From the NCBI RefSeq assembly GCF_905163445.1, contig NC_053184.1, forward strand, positions 13,392,001-13,456,000: a DNA stretch of 64,000 bases, read 5' to 3'. Below the pieces are notes generated by a model that was not told the origin of the DNA, did not search any database, and was given only the letters and a program-made list of their open reading frames with translations. A program made the translations under genes and the position numbers. Shown piece by piece: positions 47,201 through 58,100 of this stretch; position 1 is the first letter of the stretch; each line of letters opens with the position of its first letter. The stretch is from Pararge aegeria (lineage: Eukaryota; Arthropoda; Insecta; Lepidoptera; Nymphalidae).

Positions 47201-50200
47201 CTAGGAAATCACCAAGCATGTTCTGTGTTGTTTTTTCTCCTAACTGGTTAATGCTTTTTTCTCAGAAGTGTGCAATCTGCCAGTCTCTGTGGGACCATGT
47301 CGTGGATACGATGAGCGTTGGTTTTTCGATTCATCGCGAGGGAATTGTGAGCCTTTTGGGTACACGGGTTGTGGTGGTAACGCCAACAACTTCCGCAGTA
47401 GGGAAATCTGTACGCGAGTGTGCCACAATAATACAGGTGTTACAGGTGAGTTTGAAGAAATTTTGTAGTGAAGCTATTGTTTGTGCAAGGTATAATTGTT
47501 TTTCATTGCAGATCAAGCTCGATCTTTAGGCCTATGTTTCGGGCATCGATTAATAATATCGATTGTTTAATCTTTTACTGTAGTTAAAGCGAGTAACATC
47601 TAACTGAGCAGCGATATATAGTTTTTATGATAGGTACTCGATCGCTTTCTTTCTTTCATGGTATTTTCTAGCAGAATTTAAATCTTTTTAACTTTGGAGT
47701 AACGTTATTCTTTCCAATGTTTCAAGTTTCTATGCAATTGTCTTAACTTTTTGTCTAAACTTTACTTTGGAGTAATGTTTTTCTGTGCAATATTTTCGAG
47801 TGATGTTCACATGAAAACTTACACTAAAGCCATAATAATCCTTTATTGTGATGCAAGAGATTTTCTAATTGTTAATCTATGTAACCAGTTACCTCATCGC
47901 TAATAGAAGCAAGCACAAAGAAAATTAAAGCTACCCCTTCAACGGAGGATAATGAAGTTATGCCGAACGATGCTCCACCGCCCGGTAAGTGGATTTAAAT
48001 TACCAGGGTGAGATTATTAATGCAGTGAGGATAGCAATTTATTTATTGACGAGACAAAAAATAAATAAAAATCTGTTTTGGACAATCTATCAAAATTTTC
48101 AAAATACATTAAATGTACGGAAATCTTTCAGTTACCGTTTTATTATAAGTGTACATATTAAGGAATAGATACTCTTTTATCACAGAGCAACACAACACCT
48201 ATCATCTCTCGATAAAGTTTTTAGAGTTCGACTTTATTGAGGGCAGATTTTCAAATTCAGTAAAACGTTTGAAAATAAAAATGGGATAAGTTGCTTCGGA
48301 GCTAAATTTGACATTATAGCGAAAGCAAATTAGTGACATGTCATAAATTAGTGACATCTGCATATCGTCTGCGAAAGGTGCAGAACTCATTTGTGGGACT
48401 GAGTATACGCTTTTATAATATGATTCCTAAGGTAATTTTGGACCTATCAATGCATAAGTTTAAAGAATGTGTTAAAACACATTTATTACAGCGAGGTTAT
48501 TATACAATTGATGAATTTCTTAATGACAAGGTTGCTTGGAAGCATCCGGCTCCGCTTTCATCTCTCACAAGATAGAAAAATGAATTTAAAAATGTAAAAT
48601 GTAAATTGTTAATGTTGGAAAAAAGCAACTGCTGAGTTTCTTGCCGGCTTCTTCTCGGTAGAATCTGCCTTCCGAACCGTTGGTAGAGTCACTACACACA
48701 GACAGACTTGACGTTTCAAAAGTGCTTATATTAGGCCTACTTGAAATAAATGAATTTTGAATTTTGAATTTTTGCAAATAAATTCATAAAATGATTTGTT
48801 ACAGCAAATTAAGTTAATTATATCTACAGATTGGGTGTTAAGCATTACAATTGTTGATACCCTTTATAAGACCTAGTACCTATAAAGTTACGTTCTCACA
48901 TCAATTTAGAGCAAGATAGATATAAATAATTATATTGGAAAGTAGGTACATACCTACTAACTATTCATATAAATGTTCGTACATTTATATTCCATTGAAA
49001 GCCTATGCCTAGAGCTGAATAGCCTATTTCACAAACATAGAATACTGCTCTAGCATACTACGTTTATGGCCTATTTACATTCCCCAACGCTCATGACATG
49101 TTTACGTTTAAAAGCTTTCAACTTGTATACTTGTAGGTCGTATCTATTATGAGAAAAACTGCAGTAGCCTTTGATATTACTAGTTAGAAAGCGATTTATG
49201 TCTATGTAGGAAGTAAGTATGAGTATTTATAGTTTATTGAAAAGTAAGCGAGAATCTTGCATCGCGATTTTTATCTTGTTTTTATCAATTTCGAAAATCG
49301 GGATACCTTATTAACAAAGAGAAGTTTTAAAAGGTGCGTCCTCGAGGAAATCGTTTTATTAAAAAATTTAAGAGAAATTCTCATTGAGCTAAATGTTATA
49401 GCAAAATATAGTCTTAATAAAATGACAGAACAGACGCGTATATAATGGACTTATATTGTCTGTAATTTCGTCTCAGTCAAAATGAACAGCAACAGCTTTT
49501 GATCCGAGACCCCAAACAATTTTTTCCCATTCGAAGTAAAAGAAGAGTGTAACTCGATCATAAAATTGTATCCTGCCATTTTATCCTCGACTAAAAAATC
49601 CTCACCTTTGCGGCTCGGGATAAACATCTTGGATGAAATAAATTGTTTGTTGCCCTTGTGGCACACTTCTATTTTTAACTGTGTAGAACTAGTCTAAGTC
49701 CATAAATTAACATAGGTAGTTTAACTTCTTTCAACCCTATTTATCCAGCACTTATCTCCATTGTATAGTCGTATTAATTTAGAACGAAGCTAGTATCATT
49801 GTGATGGAAATATAAAATATCTTAAATCATATTCATAAGGCAGTAATGAATAAATAAGTAAGTTTTGTTTATCATGCGCGCGACCGGTCACTCCGGTAGA
49901 CGTCAACTGTGAGATGGGTCCGTGGCTGGGATGGAGCGAGTGTTTCGGGGAATGTGACTTCGCAGTCAAACTCAATTACAGACACATTCTTGTGAGTACG
50001 AATAACTTATTATTCGATTTATATCGAAAACATACTCGTAACAGAAACAACCGTCATGACGTCGCGTCGGATGTTTGTAGAATTTATTTATTTATAATAT
50101 GATCATCTTTGTAAAACGAGACATTAGTCATTTTATTTTATTGCATATCTACGAAGTACCTGCCACTTAAACTTTCCTAGTTTAACGTGGTAGGTACTTC

Positions 50201-51104
50201 GTGCCTACTTGCTATTTGTTTTAACTTGACATGCGTGGCGTGGCGTCAGGTTGTGTGTTACGAGTGTCGGGCTTGCTATTACATCCCTAGCCAATTCACT
50301 CGCATCATCTTGCAGCACCGTAGACTTTAACTGGGACATTATTGGCAATCTTCCATCTCATCCTATACCACGCCATACGTGTTGAGTCGAATCTAATTTT
50401 AGTATGTAATTTATCCTACGCGACGCGATGTTGGGTGTTAGTAATGTGTTTCTGGGCTTACAAATTACAACGATTTGATTCGATTCAACACGCCTGGCGT
50501 GGTGTGTTTTGTACCTTGTGGATTTAGTAGATTTTTGTACCTATATTATAAATTTTAAATAATCGGTTGTTAACGTTTTGACTGCTTTAAAACTTACCTG
50601 CCTTTAAGTAATCAAATAATAAAATCAACTAAGTATATAGGTATATCTGTATGAAGTTCATAAGACGGTAATTTGCATGTTATCAAGATTCAACTGAAAA
50701 TTATCCGAATACATGTTGGAAGAACCCTTTCTTCATACATTCGGATTGCACTACTTTACAATGTACCTAATACCTATATCCTTGCGAACTACTAATTATT
50801 TTTCGAATTACGTAGGATCAGCTTTCTGGTATATTCTGGCCATTAGGTCGGGTCTTGAGCGACTCAGATCTTCGTTCACGAATGTCTAATCAGCGCTTTC
50901 TAAAGACGGCCGCGAGGAAACAATAATAAGTAAATTTTATTAATAAGATTTATTTTTGATTTTCAGCGTCAACCCTCTGGGTCAGGAAAAACGTGTCATA
51001 AGGTTATGAAAAGTCGCATTTGTAAACCAACGCACTGCAAAAAACATCTTTTGAACATAAATAATTCATCGGAAATGTACAATGGCGATGAACATGATTA
51101 TTAA
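38225..51104 (+). CDS. Spon1: F-spondin (reeler, spondin_N, TSP1 and Kunitz domains)
   Basis: Fifteen coding exons: 38225-38390, 39388-39614, 40833-41021, 41631-41837, 43373-43639, 44161-44326, 44900-45119, 45674-45886, 46276-46321, 46512-46697, 46877-47027, 47266-47445, 47889-47984, 49900-49991, 50967-51104. They give 847 residues in one frame. F-spondin is a secreted extracellular-matrix protein acting in axon guidance and cell adhesion. Signal peptide residues 1-17 (MMLVLLTLCFLTGTAASA). Reeler-like domain about 20-185. Spondin_N about 195-405 (VTFEGLWSRNTHPREFP, DVIGASHNAQYRVW, ELCNANCTW, RSPFYSSTGEMRPIARL). TSP1 repeats start at about 426 (WGPWGACSVTCG), 497 (WSEWSPCSGCG), 574 (WGGWSPCSARCG) and 775 (WLGWSECFGEC). 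A six-Cys Kunitz domain spans 682-732 with Arg692 at the predicted P1 site. A 5'UTR intron acceptor is likely at 38218. The exon 4 donor is GC, not GT. AATAAA occurs at about 51176. Confidence 0.94.
40585..40700 (+). repeat. Partial SINE (second family) in F-spondin intron 2
   Basis: Contains 'acccatccgcactgagccag', 'caatgtgggacgagaccc' and the end 'ttgagttgatgatgatgaa'. It matches the 3' half of the copy at 27195-27475. Confidence 0.6.
42306..42572 (+). mobile_element. tRNA-derived SINE, copy D, in F-spondin intron 4
   Basis: The best-preserved copy in the window: head 'gacggccgactggcgcagtg', B box 'gtgggttcgattcccac', body through 'acgcttactttggggctag', and a (TTTA)n tail. Confidence 0.85.
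42735..43360. repeat. Nested repeat block in F-spondin intron 4
   Basis: Modules of the 33770-33955 family appear in order but interrupted: 'aacagtccactactgg' at about 42743, then an unrelated 230-bp insert ending in a LINE-type tail ('gcaataaagtatttttgatt', about 43000), then 'gggttggtgatcgcag', 'ttagtcgcctcgtaccacat', then an antisense LINE tail (43158-43312), then 'tctgatctggcgtcacc'. At least two later insertions split an older element. Confidence 0.6.
43158..43312 (-). mobile_element. LINE 3' tail, antisense (same family as 35405-36295)
   Basis: Starts with 'attcaaattcaaaattcatt', then 'tatttcaagtaggcctac', 'ttgtagttactctaccgg' and 'gccggcaagaaactcagtag', the reverse complement of the 3' UTR following the LINE frame at 36096. 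It ends about 60 bp before F-spondin exon 5. Confidence 0.8.
44600..44830 (-). repeat. SINE (second family), antisense, in F-spondin intron 6
   Basis: Contains 'cctctcagaatgagatggcc', 'ggccaagcgcgggttgg', 'ggagaactcttaggcatgca', 'tttccttcggcgttgaagc' and a B-box-like 'ccagggatcaaactc' on the minus strand. It ends about 70 bp before exon 7. Confidence 0.6.
48340..48775 (+). mobile_element. Second truncated LINE copy in F-spondin intron 13
   Basis: Nearly identical to the last part of the 35405-36295 copy, from 'cataaattagtgacatctgc' through the stop after PAPLSSLTR and the 3' UTR to the 'gaattttgaattttt' tail. Only a handful of differences are seen by eye, so both inserted fairly recently from the same source family. 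Same orientation as the host gene. Confidence 0.85.
50366..50504. mobile_element. Foldback MITE in F-spondin intron 14
   Basis: Arms 'ccacgccatacgtgttgag' (from 50368) and 'caacacgcctggcgtgg' (to 50502) are imperfect reverse complements extending over about 27 bp, including 'tcgaatc' / 'gattcga'. There are no coding features. A weaker 16-bp inverted repeat lies just upstream at 50151-50203. Confidence 0.6.
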
Positions 51105-52334
51105 ATGGCTTTAGTGTTTTATTGTATTTAGTATGAATCTGTGATAGGCAGTAAATAGATATATTAATAATTCAAATAAATAAATGTATCCTCTAAAAAT
51201 GTTCAATACATGCAACAATTTATTAGATTTCTGTCTGTTATATTATTTGTTATAGAAAATATTTAAATCCTTATATATTAATTAATATTAACTCATACGC
51301 TAAAAATGTAAAGAGAAATAAATTCCTAAGAGAAAATATTGTGGTGTCATTTTACTATTTTTTTTTTTCATGGGAAAACAGTACCTACTATTACACATAA
51401 GAGTAATGCCGTATTTTTATATCACATTAACCAATTTGCCGAATACCTTGTCTTCCATCTAGCCCAAGCAAAGAGACGTTACGTCTAGCATTTAACCTAC
51501 GACTTGCAAAATCAATATTACTTAGAAGAAATGGGGACTAACTAATTATATTTAAGTATAAATATAGTAAATAGTTTTGGTCTCACTTTTGTAAACTCAA
51601 CGCAAGGTACAAAAATACACGAATATAATTGGTATATTAGGTTCTACATCATAATAGATACATACTGGTTTTAGTATATGATTGATGAATACAAAAGTAG
51701 ATTCATTCAATGGCGTGAACTTTTGTATTCATCAAGAATGAATGGAAGTCGGGTCGGTAATATGGCACATGTGACATGTCAACACCAAGCATGTTATTGG
51801 ACTCAACACAACCTAGCTAACCTTATACCATTTTATGTTGACTAACTTATTGAGAGTTCTCCTATCGAACGGTAATACCTAATAACGCGTGTTATTTTTT
51901 GACTATTCTGAATCTCGGTATAATACATAATAAACATTTTTTTATTGATAATGTTACAATGAAACGAATAACTAAACTATACAGTAAAGGTCATGCCCGT
52001 GTAAAATAGTGCCAATTACAAAATAAATAAAGCATCCATCCAAATAACCTTAGTAGTAATAGTAGTAGCTATGCGTGACAAAGCTTGTCACATGAGGTTT
52101 AACATCTACTCCTCAGATTGTATGGATACACGGTGGCCTTTTGCAGGTCGTATCCCTCGCATACCCTGCAAAGTGTTGCAATGTTTACAGACGATGGGAA
52201 TTCACTTACCATGGTGGGCCATCTGCTTTGTTCATCAATTATTACTATAGGTATAAAAAAACCGGTGGATTTTCCATTCTGTCACATCTTTGCAACCGTG
52301 ACGCTATGGTGTAATTTAGACTGGTAATTGAGGG

Positions 52335-52690
52335 TAAACAATGTAAGCCAAAAAATGGCGGATCAGGTTTTTTTTCAGAACTCCTTCAATATGTGTAACA
52401 AATGAAAGTGCTTCGCTAATAGAATATGACAAATTTCAAATACAACATGACCGCCATCACAAAATGTAGTTTTTTTTAAATCATATAGGTATCTCTCAAT
52501 ATGCGCTTATGGGCTTAGCTAACAGAATATTATGCACTATGGCAAATTTTAAATAAAAGATGGCCGACACCCTTGAAAAAGCAAATTACTTTGTTTTCAC
52601 AATTCCGTCAATATGGGTATGAAATGATAGGGATCTGTTTTAATAGAATAATTTACACACCATTGAAAGACGAGGATTTTTTAAATTTTT
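52335..52690. repeat. Three degenerate tandem units of about 110-120 bp
   Basis: Each unit carries in order a 'gatggcc/gaccgcc' start, a T-rich run, 'tccttcaatatg' or a close variant, 'tatgaaatga', 'gctaa-agaat' and 'caaattt-aaata'. Similarity between units is roughly 60 percent by eye, indicating an old satellite-like duplication. Confidence 0.55.
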
Positions 52691-54314
52691 AATTTCAGAT
52701 TCATCATAATTACTCATTGTTACTTCATTCATAATAACTTACACTATTTCGAGTTTGGACCCGAATTGTTGTTAATAATTTGGAAAGAAATTCACACGTC
52801 GCGCCGCGTGCATTTTTCGTGTGTTCCCAATTATTTTCTATTTTTATTTTTGTAGAAACAACAATAATTATCTAAGTACATAGTTTACTTAAAGACTGTC
52901 TCAATTGTCGTAAAATAAACACTATATCATTGTTAAAATACTTTATTTATATTACATTAATTAATAGTCAACAAAACTTTGTACACTGCTTATCATATAA
53001 TTTGTCAACAATGTTACAGTTATTAGTTAGGCACTGAATAATGTTACCGTCGCTTTATATTTGTCACATAATACTGTCTAGGAACATCACAATTAATTAG
53101 ACGAATTATAATGTATTTTCCTCAAAACTAAACTTAATAGTTAATAGTAATAATAAAAAAATAAAAAATCATAACATACTTATTAATATTTCAAAGTACC
53201 CGGAAGGTAACCTATCGGGAATTTCAGCGGGTATATTTATTATATTACATGTTACAGATTATAATATATTATATTAACATTCTGTTTTCATTTTGTTTTC
53301 ATTTTATATTTATAAATATCTAATATTGGTAGATGGTTTGACTTAAAGTTATTTAACTAACCTAACCAAAAAAAAATTGTTGAGACAAAATTGAGGTTTT
53401 TATTGATTGTTTCCTGCATATATAATATTACTGTTTAAGTCCGTATTGTCGCATCTATTTTACTAATTAGCGGAGCCTTAATTAAAATCTATATCTATCT
53501 ATTTAAAATGATAAATCTGAAGAGTTTGATATTTTTTTGTTTGCTTAAACGCATTTTTCCCTGTAACTAAGAGTGGAATTCGAAATTACTTTTCCGGGAC
53601 CAACCGGCTTTCAGTACCTAGGTGTCAGTTGTGAAAGCTGTCTCCATTTCAGCATTTTTGGATACAATAATTTTAGTTTCCGCACTGCAGTCTCACCTTT
53701 GTTCACTCTCATTTAAGGAATGGTCTAAGAGAATCCTTGGCCAACGAGTCAGTTAGGTTAGGTTAGATACGTATTATTAATAAGTAGCTACATATAAAAA
53801 AAAAAACTCGTAACACTTAAGGAGTTTGTATCTGGGCAAAATTTTTTCGCATTATACTATTTTGGTTCACAAAAATACTTTTTACCGAATTAAAAACAGC
53901 ATTTCCCTCAAAAACTAAAGTGAAACTCGATACCTACGCAACTTAAAAAACATTAATCAACTTTCACTATTTCTATTTTAAAATAAAACTAATAAGCTGC
54001 CGGTCTAGTTTTCGAATGTTCTTTGGTTGTACTGATTTTGTTTTTGTATTAGAATTACAACTTGAAATAACTTATTCTTACTTATAACTAGCTAACCTAG
54101 ATATCTATTTAAAATATGATCAAAATAAAATACGTTTGAGCTTTTAAAATTTACTATGTTATAAAACGCCGTGTAACACGGGAGATTTTGCTTTTTCAAA
54201 CAGACTTTCAGACTTCTCCTACCTTTGCTCTACCTACGTATCTTACTCGTCATTTTCCATGTCTTTCCGTTTCTGGTTTCCGAAAAATAGAGCAAAATAC
54301 GTAGGTAGAGGAAG

Positions 54315-54350
54315 AGTGAACTAGCTAGCTAGCTAGCTAGCTAGTTCACT
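54315..54350. repeat. Perfect 36-bp palindrome built on (CTAG)n
   Basis: Centre is a run of CTAG units, itself self-complementary. The flanks 'agtgaa' and 'ttcact' extend the palindrome to 36 bp. Confidence 0.9.
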
Positions 54351-55194
54351 AGCTCCTTTTGCAGGAGGTCAACTCTGAAACTGTGTTTTAAAATGTCAAA
54401 AATTCGCTCTTTTCGTTAGCACGGCAGTATAGCTTAAAGTACAGTTAGAAAAATATTTTTATCATAGTTATCATAGCTTTCTTCTATTAAATATGTTTTG
54501 TCTTAAAAATACTCTCACAATCATATTAATATACGCAATTGTCCAAAAATGAGCACATATACCCTGTATCCATTTTTTTGTAAAATTAAAGGTCAATAAT
54601 AAAAAACTTGGTATTGTATGGCCATCAGTGGCCTTACTATTAGATTTGTACAATACTTATCAAAGTTCGATTTCGACGATCGATAATCTGTACCGTCATT
54701 TTAAAAAAGAACTATCTTTAAAAAAATGAGTAATCAAGTGATCTTGGCAAAATAAAACAGCGTAACGCCGGCTTGTTGGCGTGCCTCGGACTGAGGCTCT
54801 GCTAGGGAGAGTTATATATATTATGTAGTACTGTAGAATATAATGATAAGCCCGCACTGTCAAAACTGGCCGCGCGGTTTGTCGTTCCTTGCGCGGTTTG
54901 TTTCTGTGCCATTTTAAACCTAATGCTCACCTAACACACGTCAATATTATTGACAATATACTGGATCTTGTCAATAATATTGACTATTAATTGTAGGTGG
55001 CCTAGACCTTAGAGTACGCTATCTTGCGGTTTAATTTTATACAGAATCATATACCTACTTAAATCTAACAAAATGTTATTGTGCCAGTTTGGGAACGTTA
55101 ATTAAAATAAGAATATGTATTCTTAACATGCATAACATCCCAAACATGTTTCGAACGTTCAAGATGGCATTCAAACAAAGCTGTTAAAACTTCA

Positions 55195-58100
55195 TCAAAT
55201 ACGAGTAATGGAAGGTTTTCGAGGTGCCTGGCAACAGCGCGGCGCCGTGCATTCCTTAGCGCAAGGGCAGGAGCAGGCGACGTTTGCGAAATCTACTAGC
55301 ATTTTCTTTTCCTCTTCTGTGCCTGTTAAAATAAGAGTTATAGGTATTAAATAACCGGTGAATTGAAATTTTATTTCATCATGATACATAGTCTATCAAT
55401 ATTCAATGTGGCTGGGTACAGGGCACAGACCTCTCTTACCTTTATGACGCGGTAATTTTTAACTCTACCATTAAGTAATTTTCTAGAAAGAAAATCTAAT
55501 ACCTTCCGTATTCTGTATTTTATCTGGTTTTAGCGTTCAGTTGGTGTGGTGTGCTTGATCAGGTGATTTGATTTCAGTCAAGGGCTTCACTTGTAGTGGA
55601 ATAAAAACGTTTACGCTATACTTTTAAAGACGCTGCACTTACTGCGATGTATTTGTTCCAACGATAATTATTTTAGGATTCTACGTGAGAATTGGATACA
55701 GTAAACGAAAGTAAGTAATTGAACTTACCAGTGATTGTAGCCAGCGTAAATTCGGGCTGAAGTGTTACCAGCCCAATTCCATAGCGCTTGAAAATGTCGC
55801 AAACTAGTCCAGAACTTCTCATATAAGCCTAAAATTAGATAGGTATTTTTCACGCACAAGAAGGTATTTATATAATTACACTTGCATAACATTACTGGTT
55901 TTAGATTTATAGACATACACAACAAACACAACCTCAGAAAGGTTTTCAAGTGATTAAGTGTTCCGGTACGATGTTGTTTAGCAACCGATTAAGGGTACCG
56001 GGTATGTGTGTTTTAACATATACCCTTTTTTTTGTTATCGGGAGGGAAATCTTCAATGATACCCGACCTCAGGGAAGATTTTTACCCAATAAAACCCCCT
56101 CGGTGGCCATCCTCGGCACGTATTTGGGAGGCTCCGGGATCTCCTAAGAACGCACTGGTGCCTCCCTCGTACAGCGCATGTAAAGCTCGTCCCGGGAGTA
56201 GCATGTACCACTAACTGAATAACCCGCTACCATCCAGACTGTATCATCACTTACAAAGTTACTACCACGTGAGATTACTAAACTTATAGCATAATAATAG
56301 CATATAAGCATATAATATTGTGCTTTGATAGTGAATACCGTATTCAAACCTTAAACCTTGGGATTTGTGTTATGGTCATCTCCGGATGGCCTAGGCCAAG
56401 CGGGGGTACGCTCCTCGAGGCTCAAACTACGTACTCTATTATTTTCTTTAAGCCTAGGGACTACAACCTCTAGGCTAGGATAACATTAGGATTTATAGCA
56501 ATGTATGTGTTAGTTACCTCATGTGAGTCGTAGGAGACGTGAGCAGTGGCAACCAGCCGGTCCCGATGCAGTTGCCAGACGTGTAACTCGTGTATGGCAA
56601 GAACTCCGGGAACTTTGAGCGCAGCAGCACGCAAATCGCAGGCGCCTAAACCTTCAGGCACTGTTTGCAATAGAACCAATCCCGCGGAGCGCACTGTAAA
56701 GAAAGTCGATTAGAAATATCGATATAATTACTTTGTTTTTCGCGGGTAGGTGTTAAAATAAAAACACATGTTTGTTAGCACTCTTGATTTTTAATTTGAT
56801 TTTAATATTTAGATATAGTTTACAGTTAATTAATATGTTGAAAGTTGTTCTACCTACCAGCTACTCTTTCCTAACCTAACCTCACCTATAAAACTACAAT
56901 GGAATCAATCCAACAAATAAATCTGTAATAATTAATAGGACTAATAAGGATTATTCCTATCTGCTCCCCCTTCTCTATCCCTTCTGGTGGACAGATTGGA
57001 ATAAAAAGTTTATACATGGGACTCGAAATTATTAGTTTTCAGCTTTAAAACCACCACATGTATATATAAGAACATTGATTCAATATGTTAATAATTTGTA
57101 AGCTCAATTTATAAGAGGGTATTGTGTCAGAAACCTGTTGATTGCACTGGCTGAAGGGCCGAATGGCTCCGTTGCTTGATGAATACGTTTTAACACCAAC
57201 TACTTTTTTTAAGGAGGAAATCAGCTTTTGTACTATCAGTTTTCGCCGCCACTTGCGGCTCATGTGGCACTCTACGATAAATTTTAAAGCAATGCCCTCC
57301 GCATATCACTGTCCCGTGTGTGAAAAGGTAATTAAGTTCTATGATTTTTTATATCAATTTTGAGACACATACATGCAGACTCGGGATAATGAAATAAATT
57401 AAATTATATTAAACGTATCTAATATTAAATTTCAAGATATTTATTATTTATTATTTATATCGTGTAACCCGTTAGATAGGTTCCTAAGTATACATTTCGC
57501 GTTAATTTGATAACTAACGGCAATTTAAGATGTAGGTTAAAAGGTACGACCTTTGGAAACTATTCTGGTTGTGATGTTATTAGTAGATAGTAATGTAGGT
57601 ATCTACTTATAATTGCTAATTCCTCGTGGATCGGATGTTCAGCATATAAGATAGCATGTACATACACCTCATACCCGATAACAATTTTTATGTCCTACTG
57701 TTGGGAATTGGTGTGGGGTCTCTAATAGGAGAGGGTTCTAGAATATAGGCCATCCAAGTTGCTCCAATGACGATTGGCGGGGTTATAATTTTGTTATGAA
57801 ACCGTTTTTTTTCTGGAATAAAAAGTAGCCTATATTACTCTCCGTCCCTCCAACTAACTCTAAGCCAAAAAACAAGTTAATTGAAAACTAAGTTAGGGCG
57901 TGAAGGATATATACTAGATATGCCCTTCGGCATCGCCCGCATAAATTTCGGGACGCAGCGTACTGCTACATAGTCTACACCTATAGTATACATGATATTT
58001 TTGACAAATATTTTTTATCTTTCATAAAAAAATATAATTTTTTTTTTAATAAAAAGTATCCTATGTTACTTCTGATACCTCCAAGAATACGTGTACAAAG

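Larger units (their letters stand above)
51105..55194. other. Intergenic region between convergent F-spondin and ZnT-like genes
   Basis: 4.1 kb of AT-rich DNA containing both 3' UTRs, a degenerate tandem repeat (52335-52690), hairpins (51682-51735, 54940-54984), and a perfect palindrome (54315-54350). I see no coding exon. Confidence 0.55.
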
